The notes below the pieces were generated by a model. It worked only from the letters and a program-made list of their open reading frames with translations. It did not search any database and was not told the DNA's origin. A program made the position numbers and the translations under genes. Below are positions 16,015-25,670 of a stretch of DNA of 64,000 nucleotides, piece after piece; the stretch's first letter is position 1; each line of letters begins with the position of its first letter. The DNA lies in contig RFGU01000083.1 of the NCBI GenBank assembly GCA_003696955.1, forward strand, positions 1-64,000, written 5' to 3'. The stretch is from Deltaproteobacteria bacterium. Its GTDB lineage: Bacteria > Myxococcota_A > Polyangia > Nannocystales > Nannocystaceae.

Positions 16015-16635
16015 CTACGGTTTGCCGCCCGAGAACGTCCAGCACGTTCCCTGGGAGGCCTCGAGTTCGGCCGCCACCTCCGCCGTGACGCACACGCCCT
16101 GGGCGTCGGCCACACAGGCGTCGAGGACGCACACCAGTCCATCGGGGCAGGCCTCGCCGATGAGGCCCCCGCAGGTGGGGGCGTCCTTCGGGGCGCAGAA
16201 GCCGGCCGAGTCGCAGCACGAGGACGCGAAGCATCCGGCCATGGGCCCGCACACGTTCCCCGGATCCTTGCCGGTGCACTCGGTCACGCCGCCGCCGGTA
16301 CCGCCCGACGATCCCGACGAGCCGACCGTGCCCGCCGTACCGGACGATCCGCCCGTGCCCGTATCGCTCGTCGTCCCCGTCGACTCGGTGGTGGTGGCGG
16401 AGGTGGAGGTCGTCGCGGCGGTTCCGGTTCCCGTGGCATCCGTCGTGCTCGCGGCGGCCGTCGTGGAGGTCGACGTGCCCGACGACCCCGTGGCGGCCGT
16501 CGATCCGTGGCCCGAAGAGCCCGCGGTGCCCTCCGTCCCCTGCCCGCCGCCGTCGTCGCCGGAGCAGCCCCCCGCGATCAAGAGGATGGAAACCAGGCTC
16601 GGTGCAAACCATGAAAGAGCATGTGGATGGAGCAT
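16015..16635 (-). CDS. Cysteine-rich lipoprotein with Ser/Thr/Gly linker
   Basis: 206 residues. Signal SLVSILLIAGGC matches a lipobox well. Residues about 25-115 are almost only Ser, Thr, Gly and Ala, a flexible stalk. The last about 85 residues hold a cysteine-rich module (GNVCGPMAGCFASSCCDSAGFC, then CGGLIGEACPDGLVCVLDAC) that is probably disulphide-bonded. The same architecture recurs at three or four other places in this window, which looks like a lineage-specific surface-protein family. Function unknown. It is divergent from rpoZ with a 175-bp gap. Confidence 0.82.
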   Translation of the reverse strand: MLHPHALSWFAPSLVSILLIAGGCSGDDGGGQGTEGTAGSSGHGSTAATGSSGTSTSTTAAASTTDATGTGTAATTSTSATTTESTGTTSDTGTGGSSGTAGTVGSSGSSGGTGGGVTECTGKDPGNVCGPMAGCFASSCCDSAGFCAPKDAPTCGGLIGEACPDGLVCVLDACVADAQGVCVTAEVAAELEASQGTCWTFSGGKP

Positions 16636-16810
16636 GGCCCGACGATAGCCGGAAGCGGGACGGTTGCGGTGCGGCGGGAACGCGCCCCGGGGGGCGGCGT
16701 CGGGCGTGGTACGGGTGCGGTATGTGCGCGCAGCGGCGCTCCATGGCCACTCTCCCCCGCGAGAGCGTCCGGTTGCGTGCCCTCGCCCCTGCCGCCATAC
16801 TGCGCCGCCC

Positions 16811-17347
16811 ATGGCCCGCGTCACCGTCGAAGACTGCCTCGAGCGCGTCCCCAATCGATTCGCCCTCACGGTGCTGGCCGCCAAGCGCGCCCGTGCCCTC
16901 GCCGAGGGCAAGGCACGGCCCCTGGTGGAGTGCGACAACAAGGAGGCCGTCACGGCCCTGCGGGAGGTCGCGGCGGGCAAGGTGCGATTCGCCGAGGACG
17001 TCGATACGGTCTTGGGCGAGTTCATCGAGGAGCAGCGGCACCAGTACCGGGTGACGTCGAGCCAGGCGGGCTACATCGAGGCCATCGACCTCGGGGGCCT
17101 CGTGGACGACGACGAGGATGCCGAACTGCTCGCCGGGGAGGACGACGTGGAGGAACTCCCGAGCGATCCGTCGCTCCTGAGCAAGCGAGCCAAGGCGGAT
17201 CTCGAGGAGGCGGACGACGATGCCGACGGCGCGGACGACATCGACGACGACGACGATGCGACGGCCGATCTCGACGACGTCGAGGTGGACGTGGCCGATG
17301 TCGGGGAGGACGACGACGATGCGGCCGCCGACGACGACGAGGAGTGA
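16811..17347 (+). CDS. rpoZ: RNA polymerase omega subunit with acidic C-terminal tail
   Basis: Residues 1 to about 85 match the omega subunit, which helps assemble and stabilise RNA polymerase: [33 protein letters not shown] and the following [15 protein letters not shown]. The protein is 178 residues, about twice the usual length. The extra part (from about residue 95) is dominated by Asp and Glu, with runs such as [12 protein letters not shown], and is predicted to be disordered. Whether the tail contacts DNA-binding factors is unknown. The ATG at 16811 fits the family N-terminus exactly. Confidence 0.9.
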   Translation: MARVTVEDCLERVPNRFALTVLAAKRARALAEGKARPLVECDNKEAVTALREVAAGKVRFAEDVDTVLGEFIEEQRHQYRVTSSQAGYIEAIDLGGLVDDDEDAELLAGEDDVEELPSDPSLLSKRAKADLEEADDDADGADDIDDDDDATADLDDVEVDVADVGEDDDDAAADDDEE

Positions 17348-17367
17348 TCCTCCTCGCCGATTCGGGC

Positions 17368-17678
17368 ATGCCCCGTGGACGCGCAGCCTCCGGGGGCTCC
17401 TCCCCGTGGTGATGGCGGCAGGTTGCGGTGACAAGGCACCGCCGCCGAGGTTTCCCGATCCCCCACCGCCTCCGCTCGCAGCGCCCATCGGAGAACGCGG
17501 CTCCTCGGGGCCGGCGCCATCCGATGCGGCCCAAGGCGAGGGGACGGGGACGGCCGGGGGCGACGAGGGCTCCGCCGGCGGACGCCCCTCGCCCGTCGCG
17601 CCGGCCGTGGGCGGCACGGGCCAAGCCCGGGAGGTGGGGCGTCCGTCCGCGGAATCTGGCAGCATCGCCGGGCCATGA
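17368..17678 (+). pseudogene. Pro-rich lipoprotein gene with apparent frameshift in a G5 run
   Basis: This fills most of the 327-bp stretch between rpoZ and the biotin carboxylase. An ATG at 17368 opens MPRGRAASGG and then stops after 14 codons. The overlapping frame continues as GLLPVVMAAGCGDKAPPP, a textbook lipobox followed by a Pro/Gly/Ala-rich chain of about 85 residues that ends in TGA overlapping the next ATG by 4 bp. One additional G in the run near 17391-17395 would join both parts into one intact lipoprotein. A sequencing error, a decayed gene or a phase-variable tract are all possible. Confidence 0.5.
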
Positions 17679-19186
17679 CGTCGCCCGTTCGCAAGATTCT
17701 GGTCGCCAACCGCGGGGAGATCGCTGCGCGCGTCTTCCGAACCTGCCGGGACCATGGCATCGCCACGGTCGCTGTGTTCAGCGAAGCCGATCGCGGCGCG
17801 GTGCACGTGTCGATGGCCGACGAAGCCGTTTGCATCGGACCTGCCCCGTCGGTCGAGAGCTACCTGCGCATCGACCGGGTGCTCGAGGCCGCACGGACGA
17901 CGGGGGCCGACGCGATCCATCCGGGCTACGGGTTCCTCAGCGAAAATCCCGCCTTCGCGCGCGCCTGCGCCGACGCGAACGTGACGTTCATCGGGCCTCC
18001 GCCCGAAGCCATGGAGGTGATGGGGGACAAGGTGCGGTCCCGCCGCGCCATGGAGGCTGCGGGCGTGCCCGTCGTGCCCGGCCGGGACGACGTCACGACC
18101 GTCTCCGAGGCCGAGGCGGCGGCCGCGGAGATCGGGTTCCCCGTCATGCTCAAGGCGTCTGCGGGCGGTGGCGGCAAGGGGATGCGCATCGTGGAGCGGC
18201 CCGAGGACGTGGCGGCGGCGTTCGAGGCCGCCTCCCGGGAGGCCGAGGCCGCCTTCGGCGACGGCCGGGTCTTCCTCGAACGGGCCGTCCTACGGGCGCG
18301 GCACGTCGAGATCCAGGTCATGGCCGATGCCCACGGCAACGTCCTGCACCTCGGGGAGCGGGATTGCAGCGTCCAACGTCGCCACCAGAAGGTCATCGAG
18401 GAGTCGCCTTCGCCGAGTCCTCAGATGGACGAGAAGGTGCGGGCAGCCATGGGCGAGGTGGCCACCCGTGCGGCCGCGGCGGTGAACTACCGCGGCGCCG
18501 GCACGGTGGAGTTCCTGTTCGAGGAGACGGACGACGGCCCCAAGTTCTACTTCCTCGAGATGAACACGCGGCTGCAGGTGGAACATCCGGTGACGGAAGC
18601 GGTCTACGGCCGGGATCTGGTGTGGGACCAGATCCGGGTGGCGGCGGGAGAGCGGCTCGGATATCGCCAGGAGGAGATCGCCCCCACGGGCCACGCCATC
18701 GAGTGTCGTATCTACGCCGAGGATCCCATCCGGTTCCTGCCCTCGCCCGGGACGATCCGTACGCTTGCATGGCCCGAGGGGCCCGGGGTGCGCATCGACG
18801 CGGCCGTGGGCACGGGCAGCGAGGTGTCACGGTTCTACGACCCGATGATCGCGAAGATCGTCGCATGGGGGCCGACCCGTGAGATCGCCCTCGATCGCAT
18901 GCGGCGGGCGCTTCGGGAGACGACGATCCTCGGCATCGAGACGAACATCCCCTTCCATCTGCGGGTTCTCGACGATCCGGATTTTCGCGCCGGGAACTTC
19001 ACCACGCGCTTCATCGAAGAACATCCCGAATTGGTCGCGCCCAGCCTTCCGCCGGCCCCTGCGGAGGCCATTGCGGCGGCCGTGGCGGCGGTCGCCGCGA
19101 GTCGTGCGCGATCCTCCCTCGTGCCGGCCACGCCGCCCGCGACGCGCAGCCGATGGGCGCGTGCCGTGGCCTGGAGGGGCCGCTAG
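17675..19186 (+). CDS. Biotin carboxylase subunit of an acyl-CoA carboxylase
   Basis: 503 residues. ATP-grasp enzyme that carboxylates biotin using bicarbonate. Visible signatures: ILVANRGEIAARV at the start, HPGYGFLSEN, LKASAGGGGKGMRIV (glycine-rich ATP loop, about residues 160-174), HVEIQVMAD, ERDCSVQRRHQKVIEE, and FLEMNTRLQVEHPVTE. There is no EAMKM biotin-attachment motif, so the biotin carrier must be a separate protein, as in bacterial acetyl- or propionyl-CoA carboxylases. The last about 55 residues are Ala-rich and unlike the family. No carboxyltransferase gene is adjacent, so the acyl-CoA substrate cannot be decided. Confidence 0.88.
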   Translation: MTSPVRKILVANRGEIAARVFRTCRDHGIATVAVFSEADRGAVHVSMADEAVCIGPAPSVESYLRIDRVLEAARTTGADAIHPGYGFLSENPAFARACADANVTFIGPPPEAMEVMGDKVRSRRAMEAAGVPVVPGRDDVTTVSEAEAAAAEIGFPVMLKASAGGGGKGMRIVERPEDVAAAFEAASREAEAAFGDGRVFLERAVLRARHVEIQVMADAHGNVLHLGERDCSVQRRHQKVIEESPSPSPQMDEKVRAAMGEVATRAAAAVNYRGAGTVEFLFEETDDGPKFYFLEMNTRLQVEHPVTEAVYGRDLVWDQIRVAAGERLGYRQEEIAPTGHAIECRIYAEDPIRFLPSPGTIRTLAWPEGPGVRIDAAVGTGSEVSRFYDPMIAKIVAWGPTREIALDRMRRALRETTILGIETNIPFHLRVLDDPDFRAGNFTTRFIEEHPELVAPSLPPAPAEAIAAAVAAVAASRARSSLVPATPPATRSRWARAVAWRGR

Positions 19187-20884
<1,698 letters not shown>

Positions 20885-20904
20885 GCGGCGCCATCGAGCG
20901 CCGC
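20885..20904 (+). terminator. GC hairpin directly after pyrG
   Basis: GCGGCGC (20885-20891) and GCGCCGC (20898-20904) form a perfect 7-bp stem with a 6-nt loop, starting at the base after the pyrG stop codon. There is no strong T run after it, so intrinsic termination is likely but not certain. The remaining bases up to rpoN show no gene. Confidence 0.5.
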
Positions 20905-21051
20905 GTCGTCCCGTTTCGGGGCCCACCGGCCGGAGGGCGTCCGTGGCGCAGGTGGGCGTGGGTACGTCCGCGTGGGTGATGCCCGCGGGCGCCCGCGTAC
21001 ACCTGGGTTCATCTGCTACGATCCGGCGACGGCAGACCACCGAGGACGTCC

Positions 21052-22506
21052 ATGGCCCTTCACATGCGCCAAGAGCAGCGGATGAGCCAGCAGCTGGTGA
21101 TGACCCAGCAGCTGCAGCAGGCCATCAAGTTGTTGCAGCTCTCGCGCATCGAGTTGCAGGACCTCGTCCACGAAGAACTCCTCGAAAACCCGATGCTCGA
21201 GGAGTCGGGCGAGTCCGATGGGGAGGCGCCCGAGGGGGCCGGTGACGACAGGGGGGAGGCGGCGGACGGCGTCGAGATGGCGACCGAGCCGGTTGCACCG
21301 GCCGACGCGTCCGACCGCGCCAAGGACGACTTCGACTGGGAGGCCTACCTCGAAAGTCGAAGCTACGCGCCCGCGCTGCCGTCCATGGCCGGGGGCAGCG
21401 ACGAGTTGCCCGGCATCGAGGCCACGGTCGCCGGATCGGAGACCCTGGCCGAGCACCTGCTCTGGCAGGCCAAGATGGGCGACTTCTCGCCGGTCGAACT
21501 CGAGATCGCCGAGCATCTGGTGCAGGACGTAGACGGCGCCGGGTACCTGCGGACGAAGAGCGTGGCGACCATCGCCCGGGAGATCGGCACGTCCACCCTG
21601 CGGGTCGAGCAGGTCCTGCGCAAGCTCCAACAGCTCGATCCGCTGGCCGTCGGAAGCCGCACCCTGGCCGAGGCGCTGTGGATCCAGATCCGGGCTCCGG
21701 ACCACCCCATCGAGGACCCGCTGGTTGCGGCCCTGGTGGCCAAACACCTGGGCAATCTCGAGCGCCGGGCCTATCAGGAGATCGCTCGCGACCTCGGCGA
21801 GCCCCTCGAGGAGATCTACGAGGCGGCGAAGATCATCATGTCCCTCGAGCCCCGTCCGGCGCGGGGATACGCCGACGAGGCACCCCAGTACGTGGTCCCC
21901 GACGTGTTCATCCAGCAGGTGGGGGACGACTACGTGGTGACCCTCAACGACGAGGGGCTGCCCCGCCTGCGGGTGAGCAACTACTACCGTGCCGCCATGG
22001 CCGACGATCCGAAGGCCCGGGAGTACGTGACCGAGCGCCTTCGGTCTGCCCGGTGGCTCATCCGCTCCATCGAGGAGCGACAGCGCACGATCCTCAAGGT
22101 CACCAAGAGCATCCTCAAGTTGCAGCGGGAGTTCTTCGACAAGGGGATCGAGTACTTGAAGCCCATGGTCCTTCGCGACGTGGCCGAGGACATCGACATG
22201 CACGAGTCGACGGTCAGCCGTGTGACGACGAACAAGTACGTGCACACGCCGCGGGGCACCTTCGAACTCAAGTACTTCTTCAACGCAGGGGTAAGCCGCA
22301 ACGATGGCTCGGACGTGGCCTCTGAGGCCGTGCGGAGCCGCATCAAGGCCATCATCGCTGCGGAAAACCCGCGCAAACCCCTCAGCGACCAGAAGATCGT
22401 GGAGATCCTGGCCGGCGAGGGCATCGAGATCGCCCGCCGGACCGTGGCCAAGTACCGGGAGCAACTCGGGATCTTGTCCAGCTCGAAGAGACGTCGCATG
22501 TTCTAG
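21052..22506 (+). CDS. rpoN: RNA polymerase sigma-54 factor
   Basis: 484 residues. Sigma factor for -24/-12 promoters that need enhancer-binding activators. Region I is the Gln/Leu-rich MSQQLVMTQQLQQAIKLLQL, then an acidic stretch about 55-100. The core-binding domain holds LAEHLLWQAKMGDF and LRKLQQLDPLAVGSR, the HTH shows MHESTVSRVTTNKYVHTPRG, and the RpoN box ARRTVAKYREQLGI closes the protein. It heads a cluster with hpf and PTS genes, the classic rpoN neighbourhood of Proteobacteria. The 6-bp gap to hpf indicates co-transcription. Confidence 0.96.
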   Translation: MALHMRQEQRMSQQLVMTQQLQQAIKLLQLSRIELQDLVHEELLENPMLEESGESDGEAPEGAGDDRGEAADGVEMATEPVAPADASDRAKDDFDWEAYLESRSYAPALPSMAGGSDELPGIEATVAGSETLAEHLLWQAKMGDFSPVELEIAEHLVQDVDGAGYLRTKSVATIAREIGTSTLRVEQVLRKLQQLDPLAVGSRTLAEALWIQIRAPDHPIEDPLVAALVAKHLGNLERRAYQEIARDLGEPLEEIYEAAKIIMSLEPRPARGYADEAPQYVVPDVFIQQVGDDYVVTLNDEGLPRLRVSNYYRAAMADDPKAREYVTERLRSARWLIRSIEERQRTILKVTKSILKLQREFFDKGIEYLKPMVLRDVAEDIDMHESTVSRVTTNKYVHTPRGTFELKYFFNAGVSRNDGSDVASEAVRSRIKAIIAAENPRKPLSDQKIVEILAGEGIEIARRTVAKYREQLGILSSSKRRRMF

Positions 22507-22511
22507 CGCCC

Positions 22512-23105
22512 ATGCACACCCATTTCACATTTCGCCACATGGAGCCCTCGGACGCGGTGCGCGCCTACGCCGAGGAGCGCCTGCAGAAGATCCGCCGCTA
22601 CTTCGCCGATCCCATCAAGATCGATGCGGTCTTCACCCTCGAGCACAAGCGCTTCACTGCGGAGTTCGACATCGTGTTGCGCAACGGCATCCAGCTCCAT
22701 GCCAGCGAGTCGACGGAGAACATGTACTCGTCGATCGACCTGGCTCTCGCGAAGCTCGAACGGCAGGTGCGCCGATACAAGTCGAAGCTCAAGGAGCACC
22801 GCCCCCGCGCGGACGAGAGCATGCGCGCCAAGGTGGCCGTGCTCGAGGAGGCCGTCGAGCCCGAGGCCCCGGTGGAGGAGGCGGCGAAACCCCCAGCGTA
22901 CCGCGTCGTGCGAACGCGGGAGATGTCCGTCCGCAGCTTCACCGTGGACGAGGCCATCATGCAGATGAATCTGCTCGACGACCAGTTCATCGTCTTCAAC
23001 AACGCGGACACCGGGGAGGTCTGCGTCGTGTACCGGCGGGACGACGGGACGTACGGTCTCATCGAGACGGGCGCCCGGGTCGTCCGTGACACGTCCAAGC
23101 CGTAA
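22512..23105 (+). CDS. hpf: Long-form ribosome hibernation promoting factor
   Basis: 197 residues, the size of long HPF. The N-terminal beta-alpha-beta-beta-beta-alpha domain (FRHMEPSDAVRAYAEERLQKI ... ENMYSSIDLALAKLERQV) binds the decoding region of idle ribosomes. The C-terminal domain (REMSVRSFTVDEAIMQMNLLDDQFIVF ... YRRDDGTYGLIE) mediates 70S dimer formation into 100S particles in long-form proteins. It follows rpoN by 6 bp, as in many bacteria, and precedes hprK by 9 bp, so starvation control and the PTS relay are probably transcribed together. Confidence 0.93.
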   Translation: MHTHFTFRHMEPSDAVRAYAEERLQKIRRYFADPIKIDAVFTLEHKRFTAEFDIVLRNGIQLHASESTENMYSSIDLALAKLERQVRRYKSKLKEHRPRADESMRAKVAVLEEAVEPEAPVEEAAKPPAYRVVRTREMSVRSFTVDEAIMQMNLLDDQFIVFNNADTGEVCVVYRRDDGTYGLIETGARVVRDTSKP

Positions 23106-23114
23106 GGGGGGGAC

Positions 23115-24113
23115 ATGCGCGGCGAGAAGGTGGTGACCGTCGAGACCCTCTTCGAGGATCCCGACGGTCACCTCCAGGCCATGCTCCTGTCCGACTGGGG
23201 GGGGCTCGATCGCAAGATCACCCGGCCGCGCGTCCAGAAGGCCGGGCTCGCCCTGGCCGGTTTCACCAAGCACGTCTACGGTGACCGCCTGCAGGTGCTG
23301 GGGTTGACGGAGATCGACTACCTGATGTCCCTCGACGCCGAGCGGGCGGGGGAGGTGCTCGAACCGTACTTCGCCAAGCAACTGTGTGCCGTCGTCTTGA
23401 CCCGCGGGCTCGAGCCGCCCGAACGGCTGTTCGAGGAGGCTCGCAAGACGAAGACCCCGCTGTTTCGCACCTCCTTGCTCAGCTCGACGTTCATCCAGCG
23501 TGTGACCCGACGTCTCGAGACGCTGCTTGCACCGCGCGCCAGCATTCACGGGGTCCTGATGGACGTGCTCGGGGTCGGGATCCTGCTCATCGGGCGCAGC
23601 GGCGTCGGCAAGAGCGAGGCGGCGCTGGACCTCGTGCTCAAGGGCCATCGCCTGGTCGCCGACGACATCGTCGAGGTGACCGTTCGCCCGCCCGACGCCA
23701 TCTGGGGGGAGGCCACGGAGTTCCACCAGCACCACATGGAGATCCGTGGCATGGGGATCCTCAACATCACGCACCTCTTCGGGGTCGCCGCGTGTCGGGA
23801 CAACAAGAAGATCGAGGTCGTCGTGGAACTCACCGAGTCCGACGGTGAGGACGTGGATCGGCTCGGAACGGAGGGGCGCGTGTTCCCGATCCTCGGCGTG
23901 GAGGTCCCCTTGGTGCGCATCCCATTGCGGCCGGGCCGCAACATCGCCTCGCTCATCGAGGTCGTCGCGCGCAACGAGCTGCTCAAGGTTCGCGGCCTCG
24001 ATTCCGCACGGGCGTTCCAGGCCAAGGTGGACGCCCGCATCTCGAACACTGCCGTCGAGGATCGCCTTCCGACGACGTCGTCCCAACGCATCCCGCTCTC
24101 GGAGGTCGAATGA
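23115..24113 (+). CDS. hprK: HPr kinase/phosphorylase
   Basis: 332 residues. Phosphorylates and dephosphorylates the regulatory Ser of HPr. An N-terminal domain (KVVTVETLFEDPDG ... ITRPRVQKAGLALAGF) is followed by the kinase core with Walker A GRSGVGKSEAALDL near residues 156-169, LVADDIVEV, and the family signature MEIRGMGILNITHLFG. The target HPr is encoded three genes downstream and does carry the matching Ser. The stop overlaps the rapZ start by 4 bp. Confidence 0.95.
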   Translation: MRGEKVVTVETLFEDPDGHLQAMLLSDWGGLDRKITRPRVQKAGLALAGFTKHVYGDRLQVLGLTEIDYLMSLDAERAGEVLEPYFAKQLCAVVLTRGLEPPERLFEEARKTKTPLFRTSLLSSTFIQRVTRRLETLLAPRASIHGVLMDVLGVGILLIGRSGVGKSEAALDLVLKGHRLVADDIVEVTVRPPDAIWGEATEFHQHHMEIRGMGILNITHLFGVAACRDNKKIEVVVELTESDGEDVDRLGTEGRVFPILGVEVPLVRIPLRPGRNIASLIEVVARNELLKVRGLDSARAFQAKVDARISNTAVEDRLPTTSSQRIPLSEVE

Positions 24114-24967
24114 TTCAGTTGGTCGTGGTCACGGGGCAGAGCGGGGCCGGAAAGTCCACCTGTCTCGCGGCCCTCGACGACAGCGGCTTTCACTGCGTGG
24201 ACAACCTGCCCATTCGGTTCCTGCCGGAGCTTGCCGAGCACTTTCGCCGGGAGGGCCGTCCCCTGGCCGTCGGTATCGACGCGCGGGATCCCGAGGGCCT
24301 GCGCCGGCTCGAATCGGTCCTCGCGGCGTTGCCGGATCGCGTCGAGGGGACCGAGGTACTCTTCGTCTCGGCGGAGCCTGCGGTGTTGTTGCAGCGTTTC
24401 GCCACGACGCGCAGGCGCCATCCCCTCGGGGACCTGCCCGATGCCCTCGACCTCGAGATGGAGTTGCTCGCGCCTTTGCGCCGACTTGCGCACGTGGTGA
24501 TCGACACGTCGCGCACGTCCGCACGAACGTTGCGCCAGATCGTCCGCGACCGTTACGGCGGCGGTGGAGCCCTGCGGGTCGCGCTTTGGTCGTTCGGCTT
24601 CGCCTATGGCATCCTGCCCCATGCGGATCTCGTGTTCGACGCCCGATTCCTCGAAAACCCCCACGACGACCCGGAACTGCGGGACCTGACGGGACTGCAT
24701 GCGAAGGTGGCCGAGTACGTGCTCGGACAGGACGATGCCCAGTCCCTCCTGGACATGGCCGAGCGGGTCCTCGGATTCTGGGGCCCGAGGGTGCGTAGCG
24801 AAGGACGGGCGTATCTGACCTTTGCCATCGGATGCACCGGAGGGCGCCACCGATCGGTCGCCCTGGTGGAAGCGCTCGCCGAGCGCTCGCGGGCCAAGGG
24901 GGCGGCATTGCTCCCCACCGCGGACATCGTGGTGCGGCATCGCGACCTTGCAAGGAGCATCCCATGA
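24110..24967 (+). CDS. rapZ: RapZ-family RNase adapter / nucleotide-binding protein
   Basis: 285 residues, normal for the family. Walker A GQSGAGKST begins at residue 8, the Walker-B-like segment is in the first half (FHCVDNLPI, RLAHVVIDTS), and the C-terminal half has the family hallmarks FAYGILPHADLVFDARFLENP and CTGGRHRSVALVE. In enterobacteria RapZ directs small-RNA turnover that controls amino-sugar synthesis; in other phyla the role is less clear. It sits between hprK and the EIIA gene with 4-bp overlaps at both ends, a context conserved across many proteobacteria. Confidence 0.94.
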   Translation: MIQLVVVTGQSGAGKSTCLAALDDSGFHCVDNLPIRFLPELAEHFRREGRPLAVGIDARDPEGLRRLESVLAALPDRVEGTEVLFVSAEPAVLLQRFATTRRRHPLGDLPDALDLEMELLAPLRRLAHVVIDTSRTSARTLRQIVRDRYGGGGALRVALWSFGFAYGILPHADLVFDARFLENPHDDPELRDLTGLHAKVAEYVLGQDDAQSLLDMAERVLGFWGPRVRSEGRAYLTFAIGCTGGRHRSVALVEALAERSRAKGAALLPTADIVVRHRDLARSIP

Positions 24968-25395
24968 ACCCGCGCGTCGGCATCGTACTCATCGGACACG
25001 GCAACACCGCGACGGACCTTCTGGATGCGGCCCGTGGGATCCTGGGACCTTCGGCCCTCGATGGGGTGATCGCCCTCGATGCCGGCGTGGGACGCACACC
25101 CGAGCTGTCCGCGGCGGTGTGCGAGGCCGTCGCGCGCGAGGACGAAGGGCGGGGGGTCCTCATCCTCGTGGATTTGCTCGGAGCCAGTCCCTGCGCATGT
25201 GCCACGCAGGAGGCGACCGGGCACGACATCCGCATCGTCGGCGGATTGAATCTGGCGATGTTGCTCAAACTGGCGTCCATCGACCGGTCGACATCCACCC
25301 TCGACGCCTTGGCACGTGCAGCCCTCGATGCGGGCCAACGGTCGGTCGTGGAACTCGACGGCAGCGCCATGCAGGGAGATATGACGGCAAGATGA
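24964..25395 (+). CDS. PTS EIIA component, mannose family
   Basis: 143 residues. The fold begins VGIVLIGHGNTATDLLDAA with the phospho-accepting His at residue 12, and continues with GRGVLILVDLLGASPCACA and VGGLNLAMLLKLA, all typical of EIIA(Man). No EIIB, EIIC or EIID gene is nearby, so the domain more likely acts as a regulatory phosphate acceptor than in sugar transport. It overlaps rapZ and HPr genes by 4 bp each. Confidence 0.9.
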   Translation: MNPRVGIVLIGHGNTATDLLDAARGILGPSALDGVIALDAGVGRTPELSAAVCEAVAREDEGRGVLILVDLLGASPCACATQEATGHDIRIVGGLNLAMLLKLASIDRSTSTLDALARAALDAGQRSVVELDGSAMQGDMTAR

Positions 25396-25670
25396 CGGAC
25401 ACACCGACATCAGGAACCCTGACCATCGTCAACGATCTCGGCCTGCATGCGCGAGCAGCCGCCAAGCTGGTGGGTTTGGCGAACAAGTTCGATGCAGACG
25501 TGTACCTCGAGCGCGAAGGGCGGGAGGTGAACGCCAAGTCCATCCTCGGCGTCTTGATGCTGGCGTGTGGCAAGGGCAGCGAGATCGGATTGCGCACCGA
25601 AGGACCGGAAGCGGCAGAGGCCTACGCCGCCATCGCCAAGCTGATCGAAGAAGGATTCGGCGAGTTGTGA
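25392..25670 (+). CDS. ptsH: Phosphocarrier protein HPr
   Basis: 92 residues. Accepts phosphate from EI on the His in NDLGLHARAA (His19) and is a target of HprK on the Ser in NAKSILGVLMLACGKG (Ser50). Both sites are intact, so it can link EI flux with ATP-dependent control. The ATG at 25392 overlaps the EIIA stop by 4 bp, and its TGA overlaps the EI start by 4 bp, so stoichiometry with EI is probably set by translational coupling. Confidence 0.95.
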   Translation: MTDTPTSGTLTIVNDLGLHARAAAKLVGLANKFDADVYLEREGREVNAKSILGVLMLACGKGSEIGLRTEGPEAAEAYAAIAKLIEEGFGEL

